Part shown: positions 19,873-28,658 of the stretch, in pieces
Numbering within the stretch: the first letter of the stretch is position 1
How the letters are laid out: each line of letters opens with the position of its first letter
Assembly: GCF_014195655.1 (NCBI RefSeq)
Contig: NZ_JACICD010000006.1
Coordinates: forward strand, 248,001 to 312,000
DNA from: Ancylobacter tetraedralis
GTDB taxonomy: Bacteria > Pseudomonadota > Alphaproteobacteria > Rhizobiales > Xanthobacteraceae
DNA length: 64,000 nucleotides
Direction of reading: 5' to 3'
Notes under the pieces: model-generated
What the model was told of the DNA's origin: nothing
The model's input: the letters and a program-made list of their open reading frames with translations, nothing else
Databases searched by the model: none
Position numbers and translations under genes: made by a program

Positions 19873-22071
19873 GTGCCTCTTAGTCAAACACTGCGTCGCG
19901 TAGGTGAACCGAAAGATCTCTTGAATCGGAACTGGCGCAACATCGTCTTCGCCTCGCGTCTGGCCACCGCTGCCATCGCCGCCCTTGCCCTGGCTTATTG
20001 GCTGGAACTGCAGGAGCCGCAATGGGCTATACTGACGGTCTACCTGCTGACCCAGTCCTCGACCGGAGCGGCGCTCGCCAAGGGGTCGTTCCGCTTGCTC
20101 GGCACGATGCTCGCCGCGGCCTACGCTCTCGCCGCCGTCAAGCTGTTCTCGCAGGACCCGCTGTTTCTGGTCGGCAGCGCCATGCTCTGGGCGTTCGCCT
20201 GCTATTACGGCGCCGCGCGGGCGAGCAACTTTGCCGCCTATGGCTTCATGCTTGCCGGCTTTACCGGGCTGCTGGTCACTTTTCAGGGTGCGGCGAACCC
20301 CGGCGGCGCCTGGCTCGTCGCGGTGGATCGGGTGAGCGAGATCAGCATCGGCATTGCCTGCGCCACGCTGGCGGGCGCGCTGGTGCTGCCCGATCACGCC
20401 GGCACGCAGTTGCGGGCGCTGATGGCCAGCACCTTTCGCGCGCTGGCCGATCACTGCGCCCTCGCCCTGCGGGCCGCCACCCGCGGCCAGGCCCTGATGG
20501 ACGAGCGCAGGACCATCCTTCCCAAGCTGGTGAAATTCGACGCGCTGCGCTCCTACACCCGGTTCGAGGCCCCGGAGATGCGGGCGGACGCCGTTGCGAT
20601 GGACGGCGTCACGCGGGAGTTCCTCGCCGTTCTTGCCGCCGCGCGGGGGCTTCATCTGCGCCTCGCCGCCCTGCAGGAGGGCGGCACGGCACTGCCTGAA
20701 CCGCTGACCGCCGCGCTTGAGCCGGCGATCCTGGCGTTGGGCCGCATCGGCGCCGACCCCGCCATGCCGCGCGATCCCGCGCGCGTGCGCGCCGATCTCG
20801 CCATCATCCGCCGCGACCTCGCCGGGCTCGCCCGCCGCATCGAAGGGAGCGACGATCTCCCGCTCGGCACCCGAGCGGACGCCATCCTGGTCTGCCGGCA
20901 GGCGACCGAGATGCTGCGCGACCTGTCGCTGCTCGCCCTCGCCGAACAGGCGGCCTTCCGGCATAGCCGCACCGGAACGACGCCGCGCCGCCGCGCCGCC
21001 GCCTCCGGCCACCCGACGGCCCTGCTGCAGGGAACGCGCGCCGCACTGGGGCTCCTGGTCTTCTGCGTGTTCTGGCATGCGACGCAATGGGATCAAGGCA
21101 TCGCGGGCATCACCGGTCTCGCCCTGATGAACTATCAGTGCGTGAACACGGATGATCCCACCCGGCTCGGCTGGCCGTATCTGCGGGCCGTAATTGCCGC
21201 CTGCTTCTGCGCCTATTTCACCATCGCCTTCATCTATCCCTGGCTCGAAGGCTTCGAGACGCTGGCGGCATTCCTGTTTCTTGTGCTGCTGCCGGCGGGC
21301 CTGCTGATCGGCACGCCGCGCTACGCCCGGTCGGCGGGAACGTTCACCATCTTCTATGTCGCCGCCGCCGCCACCGGCAATGTCTTCACACCCGATCCGC
21401 TCACCTTCGCCAATTTCTGCTTCGGTCTTGTCTTCGGCATGTTCGTTTGCCTGATGGTGGCGCGCCTTGTGCCGGCGACCGCCAGGGCGCATCGCCGTAA
21501 GGCTCTCCGGCGCGCGCTGTGCGTCCTGCTTCCGCAAGCCGCGAATGGGGAGCGCGCGCCCTCGCAGGTGGCCCGCGAGATCATCCATCTGGTCGAGGTG
21601 CTCTTGCCCCAGCTCTCTCTGGCGCGCGCCGAGCATGACCGCCTGCTGCGCGGCCTGCTCGCCTGCGCCTCCGTGGCGCGGGAACTCGGCCGGCTGAGGC
21701 AGGTAGCGACCGATCCGGCGCTGCCCGAACCCGCGCGCCGGGCGATTGAGGGCGGCCTACAGCGTCTGGCCGCGCTCTTCGCGGCATGGCCGTCCTCGGC
21801 ACCATCGGAAGCCGCACCATCGGAAGCCGCATCGTCGCGAACCGCGCCGCCGGACGTGGCGCGAGATGTGGCGCGAGATGTGGCGCGAGATGTGGCGCGA
21901 GACGCCCTTGCCGGCATGTGGTCGGCACTGGAAGCCTCCGATCGCCGGCCCGGCTCTCGTGCCGCCAGCCTTGTGGTGGAAACCGCGACCAGCCTTCGTT
22001 TTCTCGAAGAGAGCCTCACGCGCGATCACGCCTTTCTCCACCTTGCCCGTATCGATGAGCGCCTTCTATGA
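19873..22071 (+). CDS. FUSC-family efflux permease
   Basis: 732 residues of the fusaric-acid-resistance/AaeB type. Seen: two blocks of about five membrane helices (residues about 25-170 and 385-545), separated and followed by helical cytoplasmic regions, as in the family. Start: GTG at 19873, weakly supported by GGAG directly before it; a TTG at 19921 (LNRNWRN) is a fair alternative. The C-terminal cytoplasmic part contains in-frame tandem repeats. Context: overlaps the DUF1656 gene by 4 bp, then an HlyD gene. The trio forms a tripartite-like pump for aromatic or organic acids, substrate unknown. Confidence 0.9.
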   Translation: MPLSQTLRRVGEPKDLLNRNWRNIVFASRLATAAIAALALAYWLELQEPQWAILTVYLLTQSSTGAALAKGSFRLLGTMLAAAYALAAVKLFSQDPLFLVGSAMLWAFACYYGAARASNFAAYGFMLAGFTGLLVTFQGAANPGGAWLVAVDRVSEISIGIACATLAGALVLPDHAGTQLRALMASTFRALADHCALALRAATRGQALMDERRTILPKLVKFDALRSYTRFEAPEMRADAVAMDGVTREFLAVLAAARGLHLRLAALQEGGTALPEPLTAALEPAILALGRIGADPAMPRDPARVRADLAIIRRDLAGLARRIEGSDDLPLGTRADAILVCRQATEMLRDLSLLALAEQAAFRHSRTGTTPRRRAAASGHPTALLQGTRAALGLLVFCVFWHATQWDQGIAGITGLALMNYQCVNTDDPTRLGWPYLRAVIAACFCAYFTIAFIYPWLEGFETLAAFLFLVLLPAGLLIGTPRYARSAGTFTIFYVAAAATGNVFTPDPLTFANFCFGLVFGMFVCLMVARLVPATARAHRRKALRRALCVLLPQAANGERAPSQVAREIIHLVEVLLPQLSLARAEHDRLLRGLLACASVARELGRLRQVATDPALPEPARRAIEGGLQRLAALFAAWPSSAPSEAAPSEAASSRTAPPDVARDVARDVARDVARDALAGMWSALEASDRRPGSRAASLVVETATSLRFLEESLTRDHAFLHLARIDERLL
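21799..21903 (+). repeat. In-frame tandem repeats in the FUSC gene
   Basis: Two 15-bp units (GCACCATCGGAAGCC, 21799-21828) encode APSEA twice. After a short gap, four 12-bp units (GTGGCGCGAGAT, 21856-21903, the last with one change) encode VARD four times. Near-perfect nucleotide identity implies recent slippage or expansion. Confidence 0.9.
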
Positions 22072-22301
22072 CTTGGAATCCACTGTTTCATACGCTCGAT
22101 TTCTTCGGCTTCTACCTGCCGCCGATCCTGTTCTGGGCGCTGGCGGCGTTCATTCCTTTCCTCGCCCTGAGCCGGCTGGCGCAGTGGTGCGGCTTCTATG
22201 ATGTCGTCTGGCACCGCCCGCTCTTCGACGCCGCGCTCTACGTGATCGTGCTGGTCGGGTTGAGCGTCGGGCTGCCGCTGCTGACAGGAGGTCCGGCATG
22301 A
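22068..22301 (+). CDS. DUF1656 small membrane protein
   Basis: 77 residues with two membrane helices (about 14-37 and 53-71). It matches the DUF1656/AaeX-like small proteins that sit between FUSC permeases and HlyD proteins. The FYLPPILFWALAAFIPF segment is typical. It overlaps both neighbours by 4 bp, so the three are surely co-translated. Its function in the pump is not established. Confidence 0.88.
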   Translation: MTWNPLFHTLDFFGFYLPPILFWALAAFIPFLALSRLAQWCGFYDVVWHRPLFDAALYVIVLVGLSVGLPLLTGGPA

Positions 22302-23167
22302 GCGCGGGTAAGCTGATCCGGGTGGCGATGACGGCCGCCGTCGTCGCCATTGCCGCTTTCGCCGGGTGGCAGTTCTGGAACTACTACCTTCTGTCGCCCT
22401 GGACTCGCGATGCCCGGGTGCTCGCCGATGTCCAGCAGGTCGCCCCTGACGTGTCGGGGCTGATCAGCACCATCCATGTGCGCGACAACCAGGCGGTCAA
22501 AAAAGGCGACCTGCTTTTCGAGATCGATCCCGAACGGTTTCATGCCGCGCTGAACCTCGCCCGGGCCAATGTCACGATGAAGGCGGCGGCGTTGAGCCTC
22601 GCACAGGAGAATGCCAAGCGCTTTCTAACCCTGCAGCGCGAAGACAGTCCCGGCTTGTCCGCCGAGGCCGGCGAACGCATGCAGACGACGGCCGCCGAAG
22701 CCGAGGCGGCGCTTAATGTCGCGCAGGCCGAGTTCAACATCGCCGAGATCAACATGCGCCGCAGCCGCGTCCATGCGGCGGTGAGCGGCTATGTGACCAA
22801 TCTGACCGCCGTCGCGGGTGACTACGCCAGCGCCGGTCGCGGCGTGATGGCGCTGGTCGATTCGGATTCGTTCTATGTCTATGGCTACTTTCAGGAGACC
22901 AAAGTCCCGCAGATCCAGGAGGGCGCGCCGGCGCAGGTGGAACTGATGGCCGGCAGCGTGGTGCTGGACGGTGTGGTGGAGGGGCTCGCCCGCGCGATAG
23001 CCAATCCTGATGATGCGGCGGGCCTGCTGGCGCGTGTCGATCCGCAATTCAGCTGGATCCGCCTGGCTCAGCGCCTTCCGGTGCGGATCAAACTGGAAGC
23101 GCTGCCGCCGAATGTCCGCCTCGCCGCCGGCATGTCGGCCACGGTGGTCATAAAGCCTGTCCGGTAG
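22298..23167 (+). CDS. HlyD-family periplasmic adaptor protein
   Basis: A 289-residue membrane fusion protein. Seen: an N-terminal anchor helix (residues about 8-28), the lipoyl half-motif (QVAPDVSGLISTIHVRDNQA), an alpha-helical hairpin (about 85-150), the second lipoyl half (RSRVHAAVSGYVTNLTAVAG), and a beta-barrel ending in AGMSATVVIKPVR. Length matches AaeA. It links the FUSC permease to an outer-membrane channel; no tolC-like gene is adjacent. Confidence 0.93.
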   Translation: MSAGKLIRVAMTAAVVAIAAFAGWQFWNYYLLSPWTRDARVLADVQQVAPDVSGLISTIHVRDNQAVKKGDLLFEIDPERFHAALNLARANVTMKAAALSLAQENAKRFLTLQREDSPGLSAEAGERMQTTAAEAEAALNVAQAEFNIAEINMRRSRVHAAVSGYVTNLTAVAGDYASAGRGVMALVDSDSFYVYGYFQETKVPQIQEGAPAQVELMAGSVVLDGVVEGLARAIANPDDAAGLLARVDPQFSWIRLAQRLPVRIKLEALPPNVRLAAGMSATVVIKPVR

Positions 23168-23169
23168 TC

Positions 23170-23567
23170 GCGTCCGGCCGGCATTGGTGGACAGCCCCAA
23201 TGCCGAAGAGACGGTCGCCGCACCGGCGAACAAACCGGTCCCATAGCCGACATCGTGGCCAGCAAACCGCGCCACACCATAGGCGGTGCTCAGCCCGCGC
23301 CTGCGATGCCCCGTCGCGCCTGAGGCCGCGCACGAACCGAGGACCCACGCCGTAGCCGATGGCGAACCGGAACAGCAGAAAGAACACGCTTCCGACCGCC
23401 TGGGATATCTCGATGTCGAGTTGGCCGATGAGCAGGCCGACCCGCAATGTCGTCGCCACCATTCCAAGGGTGAACCCGCGATAACCGAGCGGATAGGCCA
23501 GCGCGATCGCCAGGAACAGTGCGATTTCCGGCGGCTCACGCAGGGTTTTCGAAATCCAGTTCCACAT
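23170..23567 (-). pseudogene. Remnant of an aspartate-alanine antiporter (AspT family)
   Basis: Seen: from an ATG at 23567 the frame reads MWNWISKTLREPPEIALFLA and continues through GLLIGQLDIEISQAVGSVFF to FAIGYGVGPRFVRGLRRDG. This is the AspT/YidE-type N-terminal domain. After that the homology jumps to another frame (LSTAYGVARFAGHDVGYGTG, then SSALGLST) and stops near 23180. About 130 of some 560 residues remain. Frame disruption plus loss of three quarters of the protein shows it is not functional. It abuts the HlyD gene tail to tail. Confidence 0.75.
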
Positions 23568-23659
23568 CGTCCATTCGCTCCGGTCGGCCTGACGGAGGGC
23601 GGAGTGGATGTGCGATCGCAACAACGCACGACGCGAATGCATCGATCGGAATGTTTAAA

Positions 23660-23681
23660 TATATCCCATTTGGGAGATATA
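23660..23681. promoter_or_regulatory. Dyad upstream of the outer-membrane protein gene
   Basis: TATATCCCATTTGGGAGATATA has a CCCA-TT-TGGG core in a locally AT-rich region, 115 bp before the start of the beta-barrel gene. It is a plausible operator; the regulator is unknown. Confidence 0.35.
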
Positions 23682-23795
23682 GATTTCATCGTGAATACGA
23701 TACTAAAAATCGACACTCATTTAATTTTCAGATCCACATGACGACTATAGTCTGCGTTTTGTTGGAATTTTTTCGCGCAATTGGAGGCGATACTG

Positions 23796-24401
23796 GTGTT
23801 TCGGCTCTTTCGTCGCGGCATCGCCCTGGGGGCCGTCATGTCGCCTCTGGTTTATGCAGGCATCACTCCTGTGTATGGTGAAAGCAATGTTCTGGGCGTC
23901 AGCATCGCCACGCAGCGCGAACCCAGCGATTTCGACAAGAACGTGTCGACGGTCACCGGCATTGGATACACGCATACATTCGACAACAATGTCGTATTGG
24001 ACTCATCAATCCACTATTTCGACCTGTCGGGCGACGGTGGATGGCGCCTGAACTCTCAGGCTGGCCTCGGTTACAGGCACGAGTTCTCAAACATTTTCTC
24101 CATCGTTGGAATCGCGTCGATTGGCAGTCGTGCGCAAAGCAACGATGTCGATTTCCCCTATTACTCGATCCACGGTTCCGTCGATTGGAAGTTGACGGAT
24201 GTCACGACATGGTCGGTGGTGACCTATCGCTACCGAAACGCATTCAATGCGGACTATGATTTCGTGACTCCCGCCCTAGGATCCGCCCTCAATTTCCGGC
24301 TTTCCACGTCGAGTTCTATTTCGTTCAACTATCTGCACGAATGGGAAAACGGGAAGGTGGCCGATAATCTGATCGGCATAGCGTACCAGTATCATTTTTG
24401 A
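23796..24401 (+). CDS. Small outer-membrane beta-barrel protein
   Basis: 201 residues. Seen: a signal-like N-terminus (RRGIALGAVMSPLVYAGITP), then alternating polar/aromatic strands (VSTVTGIGYTHTF, NSQAGLGYRHEF, WSVVTYRYRNAF) and a C-terminal aromatic residue (YQYHF), as in Omp85-inserted barrels. About eight strands would fit. Start: GTG at 23796, with GGAGG 8 bases upstream; a TTG at 23781 would overlap that ribosome site. No named family was recognised. It lies 138 bp before the oxalate decarboxylase gene; a porin role for that locus is only a guess. Confidence 0.7.
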   Translation: MFRLFRRGIALGAVMSPLVYAGITPVYGESNVLGVSIATQREPSDFDKNVSTVTGIGYTHTFDNNVVLDSSIHYFDLSGDGGWRLNSQAGLGYRHEFSNIFSIVGIASIGSRAQSNDVDFPYYSIHGSVDWKLTDVTTWSVVTYRYRNAFNADYDFVTPALGSALNFRLSTSSSISFNYLHEWENGKVADNLIGIAYQYHF

Positions 24402-24539
24402 AGCCATCCCGACCGCAGCGGCCCCGCTCTGCATCCTGGGGGCGGGCAGCGGAATTGCGGCGGCAAGCAGAGGCGCGATTGGATCGAACCCATCGCAGCA
24501 TCTGTGCTCGTCTGACAGTCACATAGATGGAGTTTTCCC

Positions 24540-25673
24540 GTGGACGATCTGAAGCAGCCCATCGTCGGCACCAAGGGCGCAACCATAATCGGCCCTCGCA
24601 ACCCTGCGGTTGAGGCGCAGAATCCCGATATCCTGGTGCCGCCCCTTACCGACAATGGCGGCATTCCCAACCTCAAGTTTCCGTTCGCCATGGCGCATAA
24701 CCGCCTTGAGGATGGTGGCTGGGCGCGCGAGGTGACTCAGCGCGAAATGGGGGCGCTGAAGGAACTCGCCATCGTCAACATGCGCCTGCCGGCCGGTGTG
24801 GTGCGGGAACTGCACTGGCACAAGGAAGCCGAGTGGGCCTACGTGCTCAAGGGGCGGGTTCGGTTCTATCTGATCGACGACCAGCGCCAGACTCTGGTCG
24901 AGGATCTCGGGCCGGGCGATCTGTGGCTCGCCCCGGCGGGTTTCCCTCACGCCATCCAGGGCCTCGAAGAGGGCACCGAATTCGTTCTCGTGTTCAATGA
25001 CGGCAATTTCTCGGAGAACCAGACGCTGCTGGTGACCGAGCTGTTCGCCCATGTTCCGCGCGAGGTTCTGGCGAAGAATTTCGGCGTCCCCGTCGAGGCC
25101 TTCGACGGCATTCCCGCCCGAGAGAAATACATCTTCCGCCAGCCTGTGCCTCCGCCGATCGAGCAGGTGCGCGCCGAGCTCGGCGCGGTGAACTTTACGG
25201 ACAAATACATCTTCCGTGCCGGCGCGGCTCAGCCGACCGCCTATCCCGGCGGCGCCACGACCGTGGTCGATTCCGGCAATTTCTCCGTCACCAATCTCGC
25301 GGCTCTGTTCATTGATCTCGAGCCGGGCGGGATGCGAGAGATTCACTGGCACCCCGACGCCGATGAAATTCAGTACTACATCTCCGGCAAGGCGCGAATG
25401 ACCGTGTTCGACGCGGTCAGCAATGCCCGTACCTTTGATTTTGTGGCCGGCGACGTCGGCTATGTCCCCAAGACTCTGGCCCATTACATCGAGAACACGG
25501 GTGACGAGCCCGTGCGTGTGCTGAACGTCTTCCACACCAGCGAATACAGGGACATTTCGCTGAACAACTGGCTCGCCCTCACCCCGCAGCATCTGGTGAA
25601 GGGGCATCTCGACGTGGGCGATCCATTGATGTCTTCGCTGAGGGCCATCCGCCAACCTGTCGTCAAGGGCTGA
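24540..25673 (+). CDS. oxdC: Oxalate decarboxylase (bicupin)
   Basis: 377 residues, two cupin domains, close to the family length of 385. It converts oxalate to formate and CO2 using Mn. Seen: domain 1 Mn ligands H92, H94, E98 (ELHWHKEAEW) and H137 (PHAIQG); domain 2 EIHWHPDADE and LAHYIEN. The lid SENQT has the catalytic Glu at residue 159; oxalate oxidase-like lids lack it, so decarboxylase is favoured. Start GTG at 24540 with a TGGAG site. No signal peptide is seen, so it is probably cytoplasmic. An AEC transporter follows 145 bp downstream, after a strong terminator. Confidence 0.92.
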   Translation: MDDLKQPIVGTKGATIIGPRNPAVEAQNPDILVPPLTDNGGIPNLKFPFAMAHNRLEDGGWAREVTQREMGALKELAIVNMRLPAGVVRELHWHKEAEWAYVLKGRVRFYLIDDQRQTLVEDLGPGDLWLAPAGFPHAIQGLEEGTEFVLVFNDGNFSENQTLLVTELFAHVPREVLAKNFGVPVEAFDGIPAREKYIFRQPVPPPIEQVRAELGAVNFTDKYIFRAGAAQPTAYPGGATTVVDSGNFSVTNLAALFIDLEPGGMREIHWHPDADEIQYYISGKARMTVFDAVSNARTFDFVAGDVGYVPKTLAHYIENTGDEPVRVLNVFHTSEYRDISLNNWLALTPQHLVKGHLDVGDPLMSSLRAIRQPVVKG

Positions 25674-25677
25674 TGTT

Positions 25678-25720
25678 CTGAGGCGGAGAGCCCGACCGGC
25701 TCTCCGCCTCAGTTCTTTCG
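25678..25720 (+). terminator. Strong rho-independent terminator after oxdC
   Basis: A perfect 15-bp stem (CTGAGGCGGAGAGCC / GGCTCTCCGCCTCAG) with a CGACC loop is followed by TTCTTTCGG. It starts 4 bp after the oxdC stop. Confidence 0.85.
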
Positions 25721-25818
25721 GCTGATTCCCGCCGCGAGCCGATCGAGCGCGCGGCACCTCAGCATTCTGCCGTCACGCAGGGACGCCGTGCACGCAAAGG
25801 CGCCGGGAAGGAGCTCGC

Positions 25819-26778
25819 ATGGAAGAGTTTATTTCGAAGATGCTGGTATCGGACCTGATACCCATCATTTTTGTCATGGCGCTTGGCTACTTTGCCGGAA
25901 AGGCAAACGACTTCAAGTCGGGTGATGCTCGAATACTCAACAAGCTCGTGCTCGATTTTGCCTTGCCAGCAGCTTTGTTCGTTTCCATCGTGCGCGCCGA
26001 CCGATCAATGCTCGTGGAGAACGCCACGCTCAGCATCATATCGCTGGTGGGCCTGGTCCTGCTCTTCATGCTTTCCTATTTCACCATCCAGTGGTTCTTC
26101 AGGCGGACCAAGCCCGAGGCAGCCGTCTGCGCGCTTATCGCGGGGTCGCCGACCATCGGCTTTCTCGGCTATGCCGTGCTGGATCCTCTCTATGGCACGG
26201 GCGTGGAAACCGGCCTCGTGATCGCCATCGTCGCCATCGTGGTGAACGCGGTCACGATCCCGATCGGCCTGTATCTGCTCAATGCAGGCGGCGGCGCGGG
26301 TGCGGATGGGGCCCCCAAGGGCAACGCTCTGCTTTCCGCGATGAAGGAGCCCGTTGTTTGGGTGCCCATCCTGGCGGTGGCGCTGGTGGTCATCGGCATC
26401 CGGGTGCCCGACGAGGTAAGCCCGACCTTCGACCTGCTGGCCAAGGCCAATTCAAGCGTCGCGGTATTTGCCGCTGGGCTGACGCTTTCCGCCTACGCGA
26501 TCGAACTCGACTGGGAGGTCGCGTATAATACGTTTTTCAAGCTCGTCTTCCTGCCGGGCGTCTTTCTCCTCGCGGGCTGGGCCGGCGGGCTCGACGATCA
26601 AATCCTGCAAATGCTCGTCTTGAGTGTCGCCCTCCCGCCCGCCTTCTCCGGCATCATCATTTCCAGCCGGTTTCAAGTTTACACGCGGACGGGTACCTCG
26701 TCCCTCGCGGTGAGCGTGCTCGGCTTCATCGTCGCCGCACCGACATGGGTTTATCTCGCCAGGCTTTTGGGCAGCTGA
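25819..26778 (+). CDS. AEC-family (auxin efflux carrier-like) transporter
   Basis: 319 residues, about ten membrane helices in two inverted halves. Seen: [20 protein letters not shown] near residue 40 and [19 protein letters not shown] near residue 215, both AEC signatures, plus [19 protein letters not shown]. Known: bacterial AEC carriers move organic acids such as malonate or malate. Context: downstream of oxdC, which suggests oxalate or a related diacid, but a 15-bp terminator separates them, so it needs its own promoter. Confidence 0.9.
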   Translation: MEEFISKMLVSDLIPIIFVMALGYFAGKANDFKSGDARILNKLVLDFALPAALFVSIVRADRSMLVENATLSIISLVGLVLLFMLSYFTIQWFFRRTKPEAAVCALIAGSPTIGFLGYAVLDPLYGTGVETGLVIAIVAIVVNAVTIPIGLYLLNAGGGAGADGAPKGNALLSAMKEPVVWVPILAVALVVIGIRVPDEVSPTFDLLAKANSSVAVFAAGLTLSAYAIELDWEVAYNTFFKLVFLPGVFLLAGWAGGLDDQILQMLVLSVALPPAFSGIIISSRFQVYTRTGTSSLAVSVLGFIVAAPTWVYLARLLGS

Positions 26779-26930
26779 AGGGCCCCCGCGGGGGAGATCC
26801 ATGCGGACGAGAGGGCCTGCTGCCGCTTGTGTGAAGGCGAGGTTGAGCGAGCCCAGGTCAGGCCGGCGCCGTCCTTGTGGAAACGCCCGATGTCGTCGAA
26901 CACATCCACTCTCGCATCATCCCTCGTCCT

Positions 26931-26969
26931 CTAGACCTTGGCGCTAGACCTTGGGGCTAGACCTTGGGG
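26931..26969 (+). repeat. Three 13-bp tandem repeats in a 339-bp intergenic region
   Basis: CTAGACCTTGGCG is followed by two exact CTAGACCTTGGGG units. The surrounding intergenic stretch (26779-27117) holds no gene and no clear promoter, only this array and a 12-bp CCCCCGCGGGGG palindrome at 26783. CTAG is generally rare in bacterial genomes, so three copies in 39 bp stand out. Confidence 0.85.
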
Positions 26970-27117
26970 CTGTCCGCTCGATCTCGGCGACGGGAAGAAG
27001 CTCGCCGCCTCAATAGTGTTGGCACTTGGCAAGGACACAGCTGGTCTTGCCGTTAGGCGCGTCGCTATAATTCCCTGACACTCTTCGCCAACTGCCCTTC
27101 AACCGTCGGACTGCGTG

Positions 27118-28212
27118 ATGTGCACCTCCCTTCTCTATCGCGATGCCCGTGATCGCCCCTATCTCGGACGAACCCTGGAACTCAGCGTCGATCTCCCCTA
27201 CCAGCTTGCCGTACTGCCGAAGGGGCTTGACCTTTCGTCGACGGCAAAGGGGCATCCGTCACTTCGCTGGCGTACGGAGCGTGCGGTGATCGCCATCACG
27301 ATGCCCGCGGCGCCGCCGGCGCCCGGGACCACACCCGGCGTCGGCGATCTCAAGATCATCGAGGGACTGAACGACGCCGGCCTGTCCTTCTCGGTTCAGT
27401 CCTATTCGCAGGCTGCCGGGCCCCAGTCTCCTGTCGAGGCCAGCCGCGCCGTCCTGTCCGCCGCCGACCTCGGTGCATGGGTGCTGGGACAGTTTTCCAC
27501 CGTCGCGGCCGTCAAGGCCGCACTTGCCGACATGCCCATATGTCTCGAACCCGTGCCGATCCTCGGCGGCCTCGAAATGCCGTTTCACTATTCCGTGCAC
27601 GACAGCCACGGTGCCAGCCTCGTGATCGAATTCCACAAGGGCGTTCGCTCGATCTATGACAACCCCGTCGGCGTCATGACCAACGCGCCGCAATTCTCCT
27701 GGCACCTGACCAATCTGGACAACTACACGTTCCTCAACAATATAGATCGCTCTCGCGCGAATTTCGGGCGCTATACGGCCGTGCAGCCGGGAGCCGGCAT
27801 CGCCAAGGCCGGGTTGCCGGGAACCGACACATCGGTCGACCGCTTCGTCCGCGCCGCCTTCTATGCGCAGTTCGCCGAGAAACAGTCGGATCCCGACAAG
27901 GCCGTGCAGATGGTCGCCCACATCATGAACAATTTTGACCGTCCGCGCGGAATTACGGTCGACCCGCCGGAACTCGGAAGTGACCATCTGGAAGTGCAGG
28001 GCCAACAGATGGACGCGGTGCCGACCGAGTTCACCAGCTGGACCAGCATATCGGACCTGACGCGCGGCCTGTTCTACGTGCGGGACAGTCGCGGCATGAA
28101 CTATATTCGGCTCGACATCGGAGCTTTGGCCACGAACAGCTTCAATGCGACGCCGATGGCGAAACTCATGGCGAATCCGGCAGATGTGACATCCGCGCTC
28201 ACCACGAGCTGA
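27118..28212 (+). CDS. Choloylglycine hydrolase-family (linear amide C-N) Ntn hydrolase
   Basis: 364 residues. Seen: the ATG at 27118 places Cys at position 2 (MCTSLLYRD), the N-terminal nucleophile exposed after Met removal. A GTG directly before would bury it, so it is rejected. GLNDAGLSFS and PVGVMTNAPQFSWHLTNL carry the conserved Asp/Asn region, and NPVGVMTN fits the family's NP.GV.TN pattern. Known: members include bile salt hydrolases, penicillin V acylases and AHL acylases. In a soil-type bacterium an acyl-homoserine-lactone or penicillin-V substrate is as likely as a bile salt. No signal peptide is seen. Not obviously in an operon. Confidence 0.88.
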   Translation: MCTSLLYRDARDRPYLGRTLELSVDLPYQLAVLPKGLDLSSTAKGHPSLRWRTERAVIAITMPAAPPAPGTTPGVGDLKIIEGLNDAGLSFSVQSYSQAAGPQSPVEASRAVLSAADLGAWVLGQFSTVAAVKAALADMPICLEPVPILGGLEMPFHYSVHDSHGASLVIEFHKGVRSIYDNPVGVMTNAPQFSWHLTNLDNYTFLNNIDRSRANFGRYTAVQPGAGIAKAGLPGTDTSVDRFVRAAFYAQFAEKQSDPDKAVQMVAHIMNNFDRPRGITVDPPELGSDHLEVQGQQMDAVPTEFTSWTSISDLTRGLFYVRDSRGMNYIRLDIGALATNSFNATPMAKLMANPADVTSALTTS

Positions 28213-28487
28213 GCGCATGGCGGGTTACGGGGCGATGCCGCATCCGCCATGGCCCCGAACTCATCTGCAGTTGCGAAGATCAACCCTCGACGGCATGCGA
28301 GGCAGATGCAACAGAACCTGGCTGCCGCGACCTCAGGTGCCATCAGCCGGCCCGCCTACGCGATCCGTGACAGCCTATAGCGGCCATAGCGCGTCATGGG
28401 CTGAAGGGGGCGGCCGCGGCCGCTATTCGGTTGCTGTTTCGTAGTATATTTCGCACGCTGAGTAAGCTTAAGCTCGCCAGTTGCGAA

Positions 28488-28658
28488 TTAGATGGGATTG
28501 AGCGCCAGATAAAGCAGCGAGAGGAAGCCCAGCGCCAGCGCGCAGAGCAGCTGCGCGGCAAGGCGCGGGCGTCCGTGCAGCCAGGCGGTGATGGGCACCG
28601 TGGGTCCGGAATCCGCCGTGCGGGGAGCGGCGGTCGCGCCGAGGACGTCAGCGGCCAT
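28488..28658 (-). pseudogene. Remnant of a PotB-type ABC permease (N-terminus only)
   Basis: An ATG at 28658 overlaps the end of the PotA remnant and opens 56 codons: MAADVLGATAAP... then a single membrane helix (LLCALALGFLSLLYLALNPI) and a stop. Permeases of this type have about 280 residues, so only the first helix survives. Start-stop overlap with the ATPase remnant shows the original operon order. Confidence 0.55.

Noticed and set aside
26783-26794. CCCCCGCGGGGG palindrome after the AEC gene as a terminator
   Set aside because: No loop and no T-tract; it cannot be told from chance in GC-rich DNA.
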